This document shows, in pieces, positions 44,166 through 53,651 of a stretch of 64,000 bases of DNA. Position numbers and translations under genes: made by a program. The DNA comes from an uncultured Saprospiraceae bacterium (lineage in GTDB: Bacteria; Bacteroidota; Bacteroidia; Chitinophagales; Saprospiraceae): positions 61,131 to 125,130 of the forward strand of contig CALLAW010000008.1 of assembly GCA_938001865.1 (NCBI GenBank), in the 5' to 3' direction. The notes below the pieces were generated by a model. It was given only the letters and a program-made list of their open reading frames with translations, was not told the origin of the DNA and did not search any database. Each line of letters starts with the position of its first letter. Position 1 is the first letter of the stretch.

Positions 44166-44936
44166 ATGGAATATGCTGGATTAGTCCAAGGAGAGATAGA
44201 GATAGTATACTTCTACTTCGTAGGGTCGAGTACCGTCACTCTCTACCTGCTCCATCGATATATCGGTCTAGCCAAAGTAACAGCGGCTCAAAGTATCGAT
44301 GCTAGATATAGGGCTATCAGGATTATAGCTCCATATTATCCTTATTTAGGATTCGTATTCGGAAGTCTATCAGTATACTATCTGATACAGGTAGGGATCG
44401 ATATCCTCCCAGTAATCCTGATACCAATGGTAATCTCAGGGCTATATGTCATACCATTGCTGCCAGGTGGTCGGAGATTGAGAGATATCTCTTATGTCAA
44501 GATATTTCTGATTGCATTGACTTGGACATGGTTTTCTGTCTGGTATCTTGTCGGGAAGATAGACACTACTCTACTGAGCATTATTACCATAGAGCATCTC
44601 ATCTTTATGATAGGGATCACTTTGCCCTTTGATATCAGAGATATGCAGATCGATACGAGAGATGGCGTCTCTACACTTGCGACCTACCTTGGAGTATCTA
44701 AGTCCATCTCTCTTACTAGGCTCTTACTGATCGTATCATATGGGTTGACTCTAATCATCCTTTATCTTATAGGAAGTAGTATATGGGCATATATCAGTTA
44801 TAGTTTCCTCTTATGCGGACTCCTCTTGATGATGCGAATCAACTATTCGAAGAGTCGAGACGTTTACATAACAGGAGTGCTAGATGGGTTAATACTCCTA
44901 AAAGGTCTCATAGGCTGGGTATACATCGTAGGATGA
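44166..44936 (+). CDS. UbiA-like prenyltransferase family membrane protein (start uncertain)
   Basis: About 256 residues from the first ATG, with seven or more membrane helices. The second UbiA aspartate motif is seen in LPFDIRDMQIDTRDGVSTLA. A classical first motif (NDxxDxxxD) is not evident. UbiA enzymes attach isoprenoid chains to aromatic acceptors for quinones, hemes or lipids. The frame is open upstream of 44166 back to about 44052, and the extra residues (FYLYSNVHIGLCALFFC) resemble the normal first helix of these proteins, but no ATG, GTG or TTG lies there; CTG at 44085 would fit. The annotated start therefore probably removes part of the first helix. It follows the M42 gene closely. 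Confidence 0.7.
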   Translation: MEYAGLVQGEIEIVYFYFVGSSTVTLYLLHRYIGLAKVTAAQSIDARYRAIRIIAPYYPYLGFVFGSLSVYYLIQVGIDILPVILIPMVISGLYVIPLLPGGRRLRDISYVKIFLIALTWTWFSVWYLVGKIDTTLLSIITIEHLIFMIGITLPFDIRDMQIDTRDGVSTLATYLGVSKSISLTRLLLIVSYGLTLIILYLIGSSIWAYISYSFLLCGLLLMMRINYSKSRDVYITGVLDGLILLKGLIGWVYIVG

Positions 44937-45034
44937 TGGGAGAATAGGCAATTACTTGAAGTAAAAATAATGTTAAGCTATTCTCTGATTTAGTTAATAT
45001 CCTCTATATTTACCTTCACCACCAACCGCAAGCT

Positions 45035-47854
45035 ATGATAAGAATTTTACTCACTTTGCTTTTGATCAGTTTTGGTGTGCAAGATGTGATCAATGCACAA
45101 TCTACAATCAAAGGTATCGTCTCAGATGCTGATCTCCAAGACCCAATCATCGGAGCTACTGTACTCATCTCAGGGACTACTATAGGAACTACTACTGACT
45201 GGGACGGGACATTCTCATTAGAGGTAGATCTCCCTGCATCATTGGTCATCTCGTATATCGGATACACCTCTAAGACGATAGAAATCACTGATGATTCGCG
45301 GATCAATGTCACTCTGTCTGAAAATGCTGTAGTAATAGACGGTGTAGAGGTGAAAGCGACACGGATATCAGAAAAACAAAAAGAATCTCCCCTTACCATA
45401 GAGGCACTGGACATAATCGCCATCAAAGAAACCCCAGCTGCTGACTTCTACGATGGGCTAGGAGCTCTCAAAGGTGTCGATCTGACCGCAGCAAGTCTCG
45501 GATTCAAGGTCATCAATACGAGAGGATTCAATAGTACTAGTCCAGTGAGATCACTCCAGATCATCGATGGTATAGATAACCAAGCACCAGGACTAAACTT
45601 CTCGCTTGGTAATTTCTTAGGGTCATCAGAGTTGGATATCAATAAGGTCGAGATCGTCGTTGGCGCCGCTTCCGCCTTCTATGGTCCCAATGCGTTTAAT
45701 GGCGTCATCAGCATGCAGACCAAGGATCCATTTTTTCATGATGGACTATCCGCGTCTATCAAGCTAGCAGAACGGAATATGATCAAGACTGCTGTAAGAT
45801 GGGCAGATAAATTCCAAAACAAAGAAGGTAAAGATCACATCGCATACAAGTTCAACCTAGAATACTTGCGTGCAGATGATTGGGTGGCAGATAACTTCTC
45901 CCCTGTCGATGGTACTGAGATAGATGCAAGCAATCCAGGTCGATTCGATGCTGTCAATATCTATGGCGACGAATACCAAGCAGGGAATGACTTCACCTCG
46001 AGTGATCTCTCCAAAGATGGTAGAGGACTAGAGACTTGGGCTAGGACAGGGTACCGAGAGCAGGATCTCGTGGACTACGATACACGAAACTTCAAAGCGA
46101 ATGCAGCGATCCACTTCAGAACAAAGCCAAATCTTGCTGAGCAATCACCCGAGATCATATTCCGAAATAACTTTGGGACAGGGACTACAGTCTATCAAGG
46201 AGATAATAGATTTAGCCTTAAAGGGATAACATTTCTCCAAAATACTCTAGAGTATAAAAAAACAAACAAATACTTCATCAGAGCTTATACAACTCGGACT
46301 GGAGCTGGTGAGTCCTACGATCCATACTTCACCGCCCTAGCACTCCAGAGTGAGGCAAAAAGCAATACTGAATGGACTAAAGACTATACCTCTTACTGGA
46401 TCAATAACATTCAACCAAGAATCGACGAATCTGACTATCCTAAGCTCGTCGTGACATTTGACCCAGTCACCAATGAACTGACTACAAGCTTCGATGCTCA
46501 AGGTGCTGAGCAATGGCTCGTAGATAACAATAGCCTCCTAACTGAATGGCATACAGAGACGCAAAACTACGCTGATAATGAGAGAGGACCTGTCTCACTA
46601 GCAGTACCGTTCTACCGTCCAGGTACTGATCGATTTGACGAGAAATTCAATGAAATAACAAGTACATTACGAGATCCTAATGGCGAAGGAATCGGCACAA
46701 GATTCTTTGATAACTCTGCTCTCTATCATACACATGGTGAGTATACATTCACCCCTACCTGGACCAATAAGTTGATCGTAGGCGCTAATGCTAGACTCTA
46801 CACTCCAGAATCAAGAGGAACAGTATTCTCAGATGCCGAAGAGAAGATTACTAACTTTGAAGTAGGATTCTACAGTGGACTCGAAAAATCATTCGTTGAT
46901 AATAAGCTCAAGGCACAAGCGACCTTGAGAGCTGACAAAAATCAAAATTTTGATTGGTTATTCTCTCCAGCAGCATCATTAGTCTATAACCCCTCAGAAA
47001 ACAATTTTTTGAGAGCATCATTCTCATCTGCTATCCGTAACCCGACTCTCTCCGACCAATATCTCAATCTCAATGTCGGAAGAGCAACTCTCGCAGGTAA
47101 TCTCAATGGTGTCGAAGATCTTATAACAGTAGAATCACTCGAAGACTACTTCTCCAATAATCTCCAATCATCTTTTTTGAGATTTTTTGATATTGATCCG
47201 ATTCGACCAGAAAGAGTGAAGACCTTTGAGGTCGGTTACCGTACGACACTCTTTGACAAAGTCTATGCAGACTTGAGCTACTACTTCAGTACCTATGATG
47301 ATTTTATTGGTTTTAATATTGGAGTCGAAGGAGAGTTTGACCAAGCTACTGGACAACCTACGCGGCTCCAGGCATTCAGGTATGCAGCTAACTCTAATAA
47401 TACAGTCAATACCCAAGGATTATCTCTCGGGCTGAATTACTACGTAGCTAAGAACTATGCGATTAACGGTAACTACTCTTGGAATAACTTAGTAAAGACT
47501 GTTGAAGATGATCCGATCATCCCAGCATTCAACACACCCGAGCACAAGTTCAATATTGGGTTCAGTGGAAGAAACTTAATATTCAATATTGGCGAACGTA
47601 CAATCAAAAACCTTGGATTCAACTTTAATTACAAATGGGTTGAAGGATTTTTATTTGAAGGTTCTCCACAATTTACTGGATTCATTCCATCGTATGATAT
47701 GCTCGACGGACAGATAAATATCCTAGTACCTAAGATCAATACAACATTCAAACTCGGTGCAAGTAACATCTTAAATAACGAAAGTTTTCAAACATATGGG
47801 GGTCCAAGGATAGGGAGATTAGCCTATATCCAACTGACTTACCAACCTAACTAA
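45035..47854 (+). CDS. TonB-dependent outer-membrane receptor with carboxypeptidase-regulatory-like domain
   Basis: 939 residues. Signal peptide, then a carboxypeptidase-regulatory-like beta domain (QSTIKGIVSDADLQDPIIGA, to about 105), a plug domain (LGALKGVDLTAASLGFKVIN, RGFNSTSPVRSLQIIDGIDN) and a 22-strand-type barrel ending ...RLAYIQLTYQPN with the usual aromatic-rich terminal strand. It takes up an unknown ligand through the outer membrane with TonB energy. There is no SusD-like gene, so it is not a classical polysaccharide utilisation pair. It is followed after 32 bases by a T9SS-exported hydrolase-like gene that is probably co-transcribed. Confidence 0.92.
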   Translation: MIRILLTLLLISFGVQDVINAQSTIKGIVSDADLQDPIIGATVLISGTTIGTTTDWDGTFSLEVDLPASLVISYIGYTSKTIEITDDSRINVTLSENAVVIDGVEVKATRISEKQKESPLTIEALDIIAIKETPAADFYDGLGALKGVDLTAASLGFKVINTRGFNSTSPVRSLQIIDGIDNQAPGLNFSLGNFLGSSELDINKVEIVVGAASAFYGPNAFNGVISMQTKDPFFHDGLSASIKLAERNMIKTAVRWADKFQNKEGKDHIAYKFNLEYLRADDWVADNFSPVDGTEIDASNPGRFDAVNIYGDEYQAGNDFTSSDLSKDGRGLETWARTGYREQDLVDYDTRNFKANAAIHFRTKPNLAEQSPEIIFRNNFGTGTTVYQGDNRFSLKGITFLQNTLEYKKTNKYFIRAYTTRTGAGESYDPYFTALALQSEAKSNTEWTKDYTSYWINNIQPRIDESDYPKLVVTFDPVTNELTTSFDAQGAEQWLVDNNSLLTEWHTETQNYADNERGPVSLAVPFYRPGTDRFDEKFNEITSTLRDPNGEGIGTRFFDNSALYHTHGEYTFTPTWTNKLIVGANARLYTPESRGTVFSDAEEKITNFEVGFYSGLEKSFVDNKLKAQATLRADKNQNFDWLFSPAASLVYNPSENNFLRASFSSAIRNPTLSDQYLNLNVGRATLAGNLNGVEDLITVESLEDYFSNNLQSSFLRFFDIDPIRPERVKTFEVGYRTTLFDKVYADLSYYFSTYDDFIGFNIGVEGEFDQATGQPTRLQAFRYAANSNNTVNTQGLSLGLNYYVAKNYAINGNYSWNNLVKTVEDDPIIPAFNTPEHKFNIGFSGRNLIFNIGERTIKNLGFNFNYKWVEGFLFEGSPQFTGFIPSYDMLDGQINILVPKINTTFKLGASNILNNESFQTYGGPRIGRLAYIQLTYQPN

Positions 47855-47886
47855 ACACAAAAATTATTTAACTAAAGAACTAGACT

Positions 47887-49563
47887 ATGAAACAAATTTT
47901 TACAAGTTTACTTTTTTCATTGCTTTGTATAAGTACTGTGCTCAATGCCCAGACTAGATACATCGATGAAGTATTTACTGAAGTCTCAGTCGAGGCAGAT
48001 GTCACATATGGTGTCAATGGGACATTACTCTTCCTCCCAGTCGTAGGAGAAGTAGTCCCACAAGCACTACAGATGGATGTATACCAGCCAGTAGGTGATA
48101 CTGAAGGAGATCGTCCAGCAGTATTGATCTTTCACAATGGTAACTTCCTACCACCTGTGACGAATGCTCAGATCAGTGGTACAAGACAAGATAGCTCAGT
48201 CGTAGAGATCGCTACCCAACTTGCCAAGAGAGGATATGTTGCTGCTACAGTAAGTTACAGACTAGGATGGAACCCTCTAGCTCCGACTCAACCAGAGAGA
48301 GCTCTTGGACTCATCCAAGCAGCTTATAGAGGTGTCCAAGATGGAACAACTGCAGTCAGATATCTCAAAGCTACAGTTGATGGCGGCAATCCATATGCAA
48401 TCAATCCAGAGAAGATCGTAGCATGGGGTGTAGGTACTGGTGGATATGTCACTCTCGCGATGGCTACGCTTAACAATGAAGATGAGGCTACTAATACGAT
48501 CACATCTTACAGTGAGATCCTTACCACTACCAATGGTCCAGGAAAGTTCCTCCTAGATGTTGACCAAGATGGAACTCCAGAAACACCAATGGTAGTGCAA
48601 TCATTCCATGGTGATATCGAAGGAAAATTGACAACAGTAGTACCTACTGATGGGTTTGGATTAACTGCGGGTGATACTACTAACTACTCCAATCTTCCTG
48701 AGTACTCATCAAAGTTTGCCCTTGCGGTAAATGTTGGAGGTGCTCTAGGAGATATCTCATGGTTAGATGAAGAAAGTACTCCTACTATCTCAGTACAGTC
48801 TCCATTTGACATCTTTGCACCATATGCAGATGAAGTACTGGTCGTACCGACAACTAATGAATCAATAGTAAGAGTACAAGGAAGCTTACTTGTCGCAGCT
48901 AACCAAGATGGACTTGGCAATCAAAACTTTGATGGAGAAAACTATAATGATGCAATAACTGAGGTCGCTAGGGCAAATGCAGCAACAGCAGGACACGATT
49001 ATTTTGAAGGTCTCTTTCCATTCATCAGACCAGTAAACTCTGCTGGAATACCAGAAGGTGTTGTATTGAACTGGTGGGATCCAGAAGCTCCATCTCCTGC
49101 AGATGGTCAAGGTATGGGTATCCCTTGGAACCTGCTTCCACATCCATCTGATCCATCAGGTGAGACATCTTTCCATGAAAATGGTCTCGTACTCAATGAA
49201 GGAATGTCTGCTGAAAAAGCAAGAGCAAACATCGCAGATGTGATGGCATTCGTATTACCAAGAGCATGTGTCTCACTTGACTTAGGTGATTGCATCGTCT
49301 CTAGTGTACAAGATCTTCCTCTGTCAGCGACAGACTTACAGATCAGTCCTAATCCAGCGAATGGAAATGTCACGATTACTGTTGACAATTCTTTGATCGA
49401 AAGCTTAGTGATCTCTGATCTCCAAGGAAAGGTAATCTTCCAAGCTCCAGTGATCAATACGTCAAGTCAGACTCTTGACATCTCTGCTCTTACGAGTGGT
49501 ATGTATATCGTCAAAGCAAAGCTTCAAGATGGGATCGCTACTTCAAAATTATCAGTGAGATAA
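47887..49563 (+). CDS. T9SS-exported alpha/beta-hydrolase-fold protein lacking the nucleophile serine
   Basis: 558 residues with a signal peptide (MKQIFTSLLFSLLCISTVLNAQ), an alpha/beta-hydrolase fold of the carboxylesterase/feruloyl-esterase-like group (LQMDVYQPVGDTEGDRPAVL, VLIFHNGNF, YVAATVSYRLGWNPL) and a type A T9SS domain (ISPNPANGNVTITVDN). At the nucleophile elbow the chain reads WGVGTGGYV, so G183 stands where active enzymes carry Ser (GxSxG). The typical insert and C-terminal parts appear present. It may thus be a non-catalytic binding protein, or use another residue (T184). It lies just behind the TonB receptor and may deliver or capture its ligand at the surface. Confidence 0.8.
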   Translation: MKQIFTSLLFSLLCISTVLNAQTRYIDEVFTEVSVEADVTYGVNGTLLFLPVVGEVVPQALQMDVYQPVGDTEGDRPAVLIFHNGNFLPPVTNAQISGTRQDSSVVEIATQLAKRGYVAATVSYRLGWNPLAPTQPERALGLIQAAYRGVQDGTTAVRYLKATVDGGNPYAINPEKIVAWGVGTGGYVTLAMATLNNEDEATNTITSYSEILTTTNGPGKFLLDVDQDGTPETPMVVQSFHGDIEGKLTTVVPTDGFGLTAGDTTNYSNLPEYSSKFALAVNVGGALGDISWLDEESTPTISVQSPFDIFAPYADEVLVVPTTNESIVRVQGSLLVAANQDGLGNQNFDGENYNDAITEVARANAATAGHDYFEGLFPFIRPVNSAGIPEGVVLNWWDPEAPSPADGQGMGIPWNLLPHPSDPSGETSFHENGLVLNEGMSAEKARANIADVMAFVLPRACVSLDLGDCIVSSVQDLPLSATDLQISPNPANGNVTITVDNSLIESLVISDLQGKVIFQAPVINTSSQTLDISALTSGMYIVKAKLQDGIATSKLSVR

Positions 49564-49594
49564 GAGAGATTCTTCTCTACTAGATATAGAATAG

Positions 49595-49630
49595 AAAAGC
49601 CGTTAGATTTGAATTCTAACGGCTTTTTCT
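49595..49630 (+). terminator. Rho-independent terminator after the hydrolase-like gene
   Basis: AAAAGCCGTTAGA (49595-49607) and TCTAACGGCTTTT (49615-49627) form a perfect 13-base stem; the T-tract continues a few bases. A-rich on the left, so it may also act on the opposite strand for the next gene. Confidence 0.85.
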
Positions 49631-49801
49631 TATTCCTATAAATTCTACCCTACTCCTTAAGAGTAAAATCTATTATATAACTACTGCAACTCTGTAAACT
49701 TCCACACGACATTAAAGCAGGTAGTATCTAGATCCGTAATCTGCTCATCATCAGTACTCCAAGCGTCTATACTCACTGACATTGTCTACCAAAGGTATAT
49801 T

Positions 49802-51712
49802 CTAAATTTCTGTCACCTTGAAGCTGGTCCTCCTATTCTCTTGATGTTGGTCATCACTACAATCATTACATGAGCAAGAATTTATTGGGATCGACTCACC
49901 ATATCCTTTAGATTGGATACGAGTACCTGAGATACCCGACTCTACTAGATAGAGTCTAGCAGACTCAGCTCTACGCTTTGAGAGGTCTTGATTATAATCT
50001 TCATCTCCCCTACAGTCAGTATGAGATGCTAACTCGATAGAGATTGATGGATTGGACTGGAGTAGATCTACTAGAGCATCCAACGATGGCTTGGCATCTT
50101 GCCTGATATTAGATTTATCATAATCGTAATAGATATTCTCAAGTACGATCTCCTTTCCAATTTCTATCTTGTCTAAGTTGATTGTGATATTGAGTGTTGT
50201 ATCGGCATTTAAGCTTGACTGATTGGGTACATCTAGTTGCACAGTATTATTGAAGTATCCATAGCTCTCAGCAGAGATTGAGAGATTGCCGTCTAAGTTT
50301 AACTCTGTGATGTGAGATCCATTTTTGAGATTGCTCTGTGTCCGTCCTCCCTTACGATCAGTGAGAGTTACTGTGCCTTCTAACTTTGATTTATCTTGAC
50401 TGTCTGTGACTCTTACAGCTAGGTAAGTCTTATACTTCCTCTCTACATCACTGATGGATGAAGGATCAACTGTGATCCGGTACTCATCGATCAGGAAGAT
50501 GTCATCAAGACCTTGTGTGCCCTTACGATTGCTTGCTACGAGGACTGTCTTGACACGGTCACTACTCTCTCTATGCCTCCTCTGGATAGTGGTATAACCA
50601 AAGTCATCTCCACCACTATTATATGGAGGTGAGAGGATCTCTGGCTGCTCCCATAAGCCCTGAGAATTGATAGATGTCTTATAGAGGTCTAACGAACCGT
50701 ACCCAGGAGTACGATTGGAACTGAAGTAGAGTGTGTCACCCTCCACAACCGGAAATCTCTCATCATAAGGTCCTGAGATAGACTCTGGCATCAGCTCAGG
50801 TAGCGTCCATCCGTTGTCCATCTTACGTGAGTAGTATATCTGATGATTGTCTGTCACCTTCGCTGAGAAAAACAACACACTGTCAGTGTCCATATAAGCT
50901 GGATTACCTACATTGATCGACTCGTCAAAGAATAGGATTGGCTTGGGATCACTCCACTGGCCTCTATACCGCTGAGATTGGTAGATCCGACAGTACGAAT
51001 CTCTCTCATCAATCGACACACACCTCGTAAAGTATAACTCACTATAAGTATCGTTAAACGCTGCCGTACCTTCAGCAGCATCAGTATTGATAGGATCATC
51101 AAATAAAAAGACAGAATTATTAGATTGTGAAACCAAGAAGAGATTACTTGGATAACGACCCGTATAGGTGTTACTCAATAGTCTCTCAGATGGCCTATCC
51201 GAAGAGAATAAAATATAGCCACCTTCATACTCAACAGGACTATACTCAGAGTACTCAGTATTGTAATCTTGAGATACTACAGTATACTGCTCTTGATCAT
51301 AATTGAGTCTTTCGATATAGGAGAGTTGCTTACTATAATTCAGATTATTGGTCGCCTTATAGAGTTGGTCATAGACCCTAGTAGCAAGACTCAGCTCATC
51401 CTGTGAGAGGGCTAGCTTACCTAGTTGCGGCAGATCATCTAATGACTTATCGATCGACATCCGTTTGACGATCCAAGTGTATGCATTCTCCAAGTCATTT
51501 ACCTGAGTAAATGCCTTAGATGCCATACTCGCCTTGTAAGCTTTGACTTGGGGATCATTAGTAGCTTCGTATTCCGAGATATAGAGCTCGGCTGCTAATC
51601 CATAGTGCTTGAGTTGATAAGCCATATCTCCATCCTTGACCTTGAGTGCAAGATTGCAGGCAGACACACAGAGTGCCACTATGATTATTATTAAGTATCT
51701 TATTGTCTTCAC
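49802..51712 (-). CDS. PorE-like OmpA-family lipoprotein (TPR, beta-propeller, CRD, OmpA)
   Basis: 636 residues. A lipoprotein signal (ALCVSAC, Cys19) precedes TPR-like helices (about 22-145), a PD40 propeller region (FSSDRPSERLL, LFFSAKVTDNHQIYYSRK, LYFSSNRTPGYGSLDLY, ASNRKGTQGLDDIFLI, about 155-420), a carboxypeptidase-regulatory-like domain (about 435-510) and a C-terminal OmpA domain (IYYDYDKSNIRQDAKPSLD, ELASHTDCRGDEDYN, ENRRTSFKV) that would bind peptidoglycan. This order is that of P. gingivalis PorE, a T9SS component tied to the cell wall; the match is architectural, so PorE function is inferred. Many Bacteroidota carry several such proteins, and a T9SS-independent envelope role is possible. 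Five T9SS cargo genes lie in the window. Confidence 0.82.
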   Translation of the reverse strand: MKTIRYLIIIIVALCVSACNLALKVKDGDMAYQLKHYGLAAELYISEYEATNDPQVKAYKASMASKAFTQVNDLENAYTWIVKRMSIDKSLDDLPQLGKLALSQDELSLATRVYDQLYKATNNLNYSKQLSYIERLNYDQEQYTVVSQDYNTEYSEYSPVEYEGGYILFSSDRPSERLLSNTYTGRYPSNLFLVSQSNNSVFLFDDPINTDAAEGTAAFNDTYSELYFTRCVSIDERDSYCRIYQSQRYRGQWSDPKPILFFDESINVGNPAYMDTDSVLFFSAKVTDNHQIYYSRKMDNGWTLPELMPESISGPYDERFPVVEGDTLYFSSNRTPGYGSLDLYKTSINSQGLWEQPEILSPPYNSGGDDFGYTTIQRRHRESSDRVKTVLVASNRKGTQGLDDIFLIDEYRITVDPSSISDVERKYKTYLAVRVTDSQDKSKLEGTVTLTDRKGGRTQSNLKNGSHITELNLDGNLSISAESYGYFNNTVQLDVPNQSSLNADTTLNITINLDKIEIGKEIVLENIYYDYDKSNIRQDAKPSLDALVDLLQSNPSISIELASHTDCRGDEDYNQDLSKRRAESARLYLVESGISGTRIQSKGYGESIPINSCSCNDCSDDQHQENRRTSFKVTEI

Positions 51713-51803
51713 TTATGTAAATGTAACGTCGGTATCTTAGATTACAGTGCTGTATATCCTCTCTTACTGTGAGTCTAAAGGTCATCATCCCGCAGACATG
51801 CCA

Positions 51804-52232
51804 CTACTCCACCTTACGGAAACTGATAGACTTTGCCTCGCCAGCAATCGTATCTGGTAGTGTCAGCACATCTTCACTGACATCAAAACTCCTCACAAGT
51901 GAATCTCCATCGTTGAATCTAAATGTAATATTGAGGAACTCATACTCCCACTCACCATCATCATCATTACTCGTAGCTGATCCATCAAAGTAATAAGTAT
52001 CGAGATCTCCATCATCAGACAGTGTGAAGCTATTGCAAAATCTATCCTCGAATATAAAGAAGATCAGACCACCATCATCTACGAGTACTTCATCTCCTGA
52101 CTCAACATCGACTACACGATAAGCTTCCCAACTTCCGATAAGACTAGATCGAAGTCCACCCTCTACGATGGCAGTACACTGTGTCAGGAGGAGTACCATT
52201 ACTATTGTAAATGAAATCTTGATTACTTGCAT
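51804..52232 (-). CDS. Small lipoprotein, lipocalin-like beta protein
   Basis: The 142-residue product has a lipoprotein signal (MQVIKISFTIVMVLLLTQC, lipobox LTQC). The mature part begins with a LIGSWEAYRV segment and contains acidic, beta-rich sequence with DDGDLDTYYFDG and EYEFLNITFRFNDGDSLV, a pattern of short lipocalin-like lipoproteins (DUF-type) common in Bacteroidota. I know no function. It lies 91 bases upstream of the PorE-like gene on the same strand and may share its transcript. Confidence 0.7.
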   Translation of the reverse strand: MQVIKISFTIVMVLLLTQCTAIVEGGLRSSLIGSWEAYRVVDVESGDEVLVDDGGLIFFIFEDRFCNSFTLSDDGDLDTYYFDGSATSNDDDGEWEYEFLNITFRFNDGDSLVRSFDVSEDVLTLPDTIAGEAKSISFRKVE

Positions 52233-52287
52233 GCTTGATTATTGAGTTGCTGTTACTTAAGCTGTTACTGGAAGGGACTAAGATAAA

Positions 52288-52326
52288 TAAAAATGCGGAA
52301 ACTTACTCTTGGTAAATTTCCGCATA
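52288..52326 (-). terminator. Terminator of the PDZ-T9SS gene
   Basis: An inverted repeat (ATGCGGAAA at 52293-52301 with TTTCCGCAT at 52317-52325; the next bases can also pair) is followed on the minus strand by TTTTTA. It lies 47 bases after the stop at 52372. Confidence 0.75.
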
Positions 52327-52371
52327 TTCTATCTCTATTTTGTATATAGTCACAATGACATCAAACTCTGA

Positions 52372-53289
52372 TTAGTCGATGACCTGTACTTGTTCTACGT
52401 AGACTTTGTCTTCTTGTTGGATGACAAACTGATAAGCACCAGAGTGACCTGCTTGAAAGTTATAATTAATAAAGACATCTCCATTGACTACTTGGTACTC
52501 TTCGTGGAACAAAATAGATCCATCCATCGCGATCACAAAGAACGTTACTGGAGCATCTTCATCACTTGTATATCTGATGTTAGCTACTCGCTGTGTCGGA
52601 TTGGGGTAGACTGACATCTCGATCTCACTCGCTGTAGTTACACCGTTAGCAGTGTATGGGGCACTCTCAATGCTCTCTTCGATACATGGACCGAATGTCA
52701 ATCTTTCGATTGTCTTACCACCGATGACTGTTGTCTTGGAGAGTACAAGTCCGTCTTTTCTAAATTGTACAGGGACGATCTGACCTACTTCAGTCTGAGA
52801 GACTACTCTTCTGAGATCACACCATGAGTTGACCTCTTCATTATTGACAGTAAGGATGACGTCACCGATCTCAATGCCCAATGACTCTGCAGCACTATTA
52901 GATACGATTCGCTTGACGAGTACACCTGCTAGAGTTTTCGTAGACTCTACTCCTACTCCTAGTATTGGTTTGAGTCCATACTCTACGACCTTACAGTAAG
53001 TATCAAGACCTCCAGCATCTTGTATCTGTTGGCTGTTGAATGCTACCGTTGTCTGCTCTCCTTCGATAAGATATGTCCCATAGGCAGTGACCTTCCCTTT
53101 GGCTGCATGCTCAGTAATGTAAGCTGAGAGGTTAAATTGTGTGACCTCATCCACTGGTATAACTCGCTTATTCACTTCTTTTGTGACAGCATTGGTAGTA
53201 GTGATTGTGACTGAACCATAAGTAGCCTCTTGTGATAGGCCAGCCATTGCAAATAGAATCATTGCAACTAATGTAAATGTAATTCTCAT
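52372..53289 (-). CDS. PDZ-domain protein with T9SS sorting domain
   Basis: From the ATG at 53289 (MRITFTLVAMILFAMAGLSQ) the product has 305 residues and a proper signal peptide; the longer frame to 53403 lacks one. A PDZ domain is visible at about 115-195 (GVGVESTKTLAGVLVKRIVS, LGIEIGDVILTVNNEEV, VPVQFRKDGL). The rest of the N-terminal part is an unknown beta-rich region, and a type A T9SS domain ends the chain (MSVYPNPTQRVANIRY). There is no protease domain. It is presumably a surface or secreted binding protein. A hairpin follows; no -7 element is obvious. Confidence 0.8.
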   Translation of the reverse strand: MRITFTLVAMILFAMAGLSQEATYGSVTITTTNAVTKEVNKRVIPVDEVTQFNLSAYITEHAAKGKVTAYGTYLIEGEQTTVAFNSQQIQDAGGLDTYCKVVEYGLKPILGVGVESTKTLAGVLVKRIVSNSAAESLGIEIGDVILTVNNEEVNSWCDLRRVVSQTEVGQIVPVQFRKDGLVLSKTTVIGGKTIERLTFGPCIEESIESAPYTANGVTTASEIEMSVYPNPTQRVANIRYTSDEDAPVTFFVIAMDGSILFHEEYQVVNGDVFINYNFQAGHSGAYQFVIQQEDKVYVEQVQVID

Positions 53290-53651
53290 AAACTTGGGTG
53301 TTTGTAAAATTTTTGGGTTGTTGAATAATTGTACAGAATCAAAAAGATGACATGTACAGCTATAAGACGGTCGAACAACCCTCTTTGATACAAACTTTAA
53401 CATCCATAGATAGTTAAATAAATTAACTCAGTCTTGAAGAGTTAAACTCGGCAAGAAAGGGAACTCTTCACTCTCAAGCCAAATGTTGACTCTCAGTGTC
53501 ACCTTTATGGTATATTCATCTCGTAATCACCTGTCACGTAACACTCAGTAGCCTTGAATTGAGAAGTAATGGTACAAAAAAATAGGCTCTAACTATTTAC
53601 AGTTAGAGCCTATGTGATATTTGAGTTTGGAGTTGAGTACTCCAGTATGTG
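53290..53651. other. Intergenic region between SecDF terminator and PDZ gene
   Basis: The 362-base gap contains the SecDF terminator at its start and AT-rich sequence with AGTTAA/TTAACT inverted repeats near 53412-53428. No -7 element for the minus-strand PDZ gene and no coding signal is apparent. Confidence 0.4.
53574..53613 (-). terminator. Terminator of secDF
   Basis: ATAGGCTCTAACT (53582-53594) and AGTTAGAGCCTAT (53601-53613) pair perfectly; T-run on the minus strand at 53582-53574. Confidence 0.9.

Noticed and set aside
48684..49457. Minus-strand frames inside the hydrolase-like gene
   Set aside because: Shadows of the plus-strand gene, with no family similarity.
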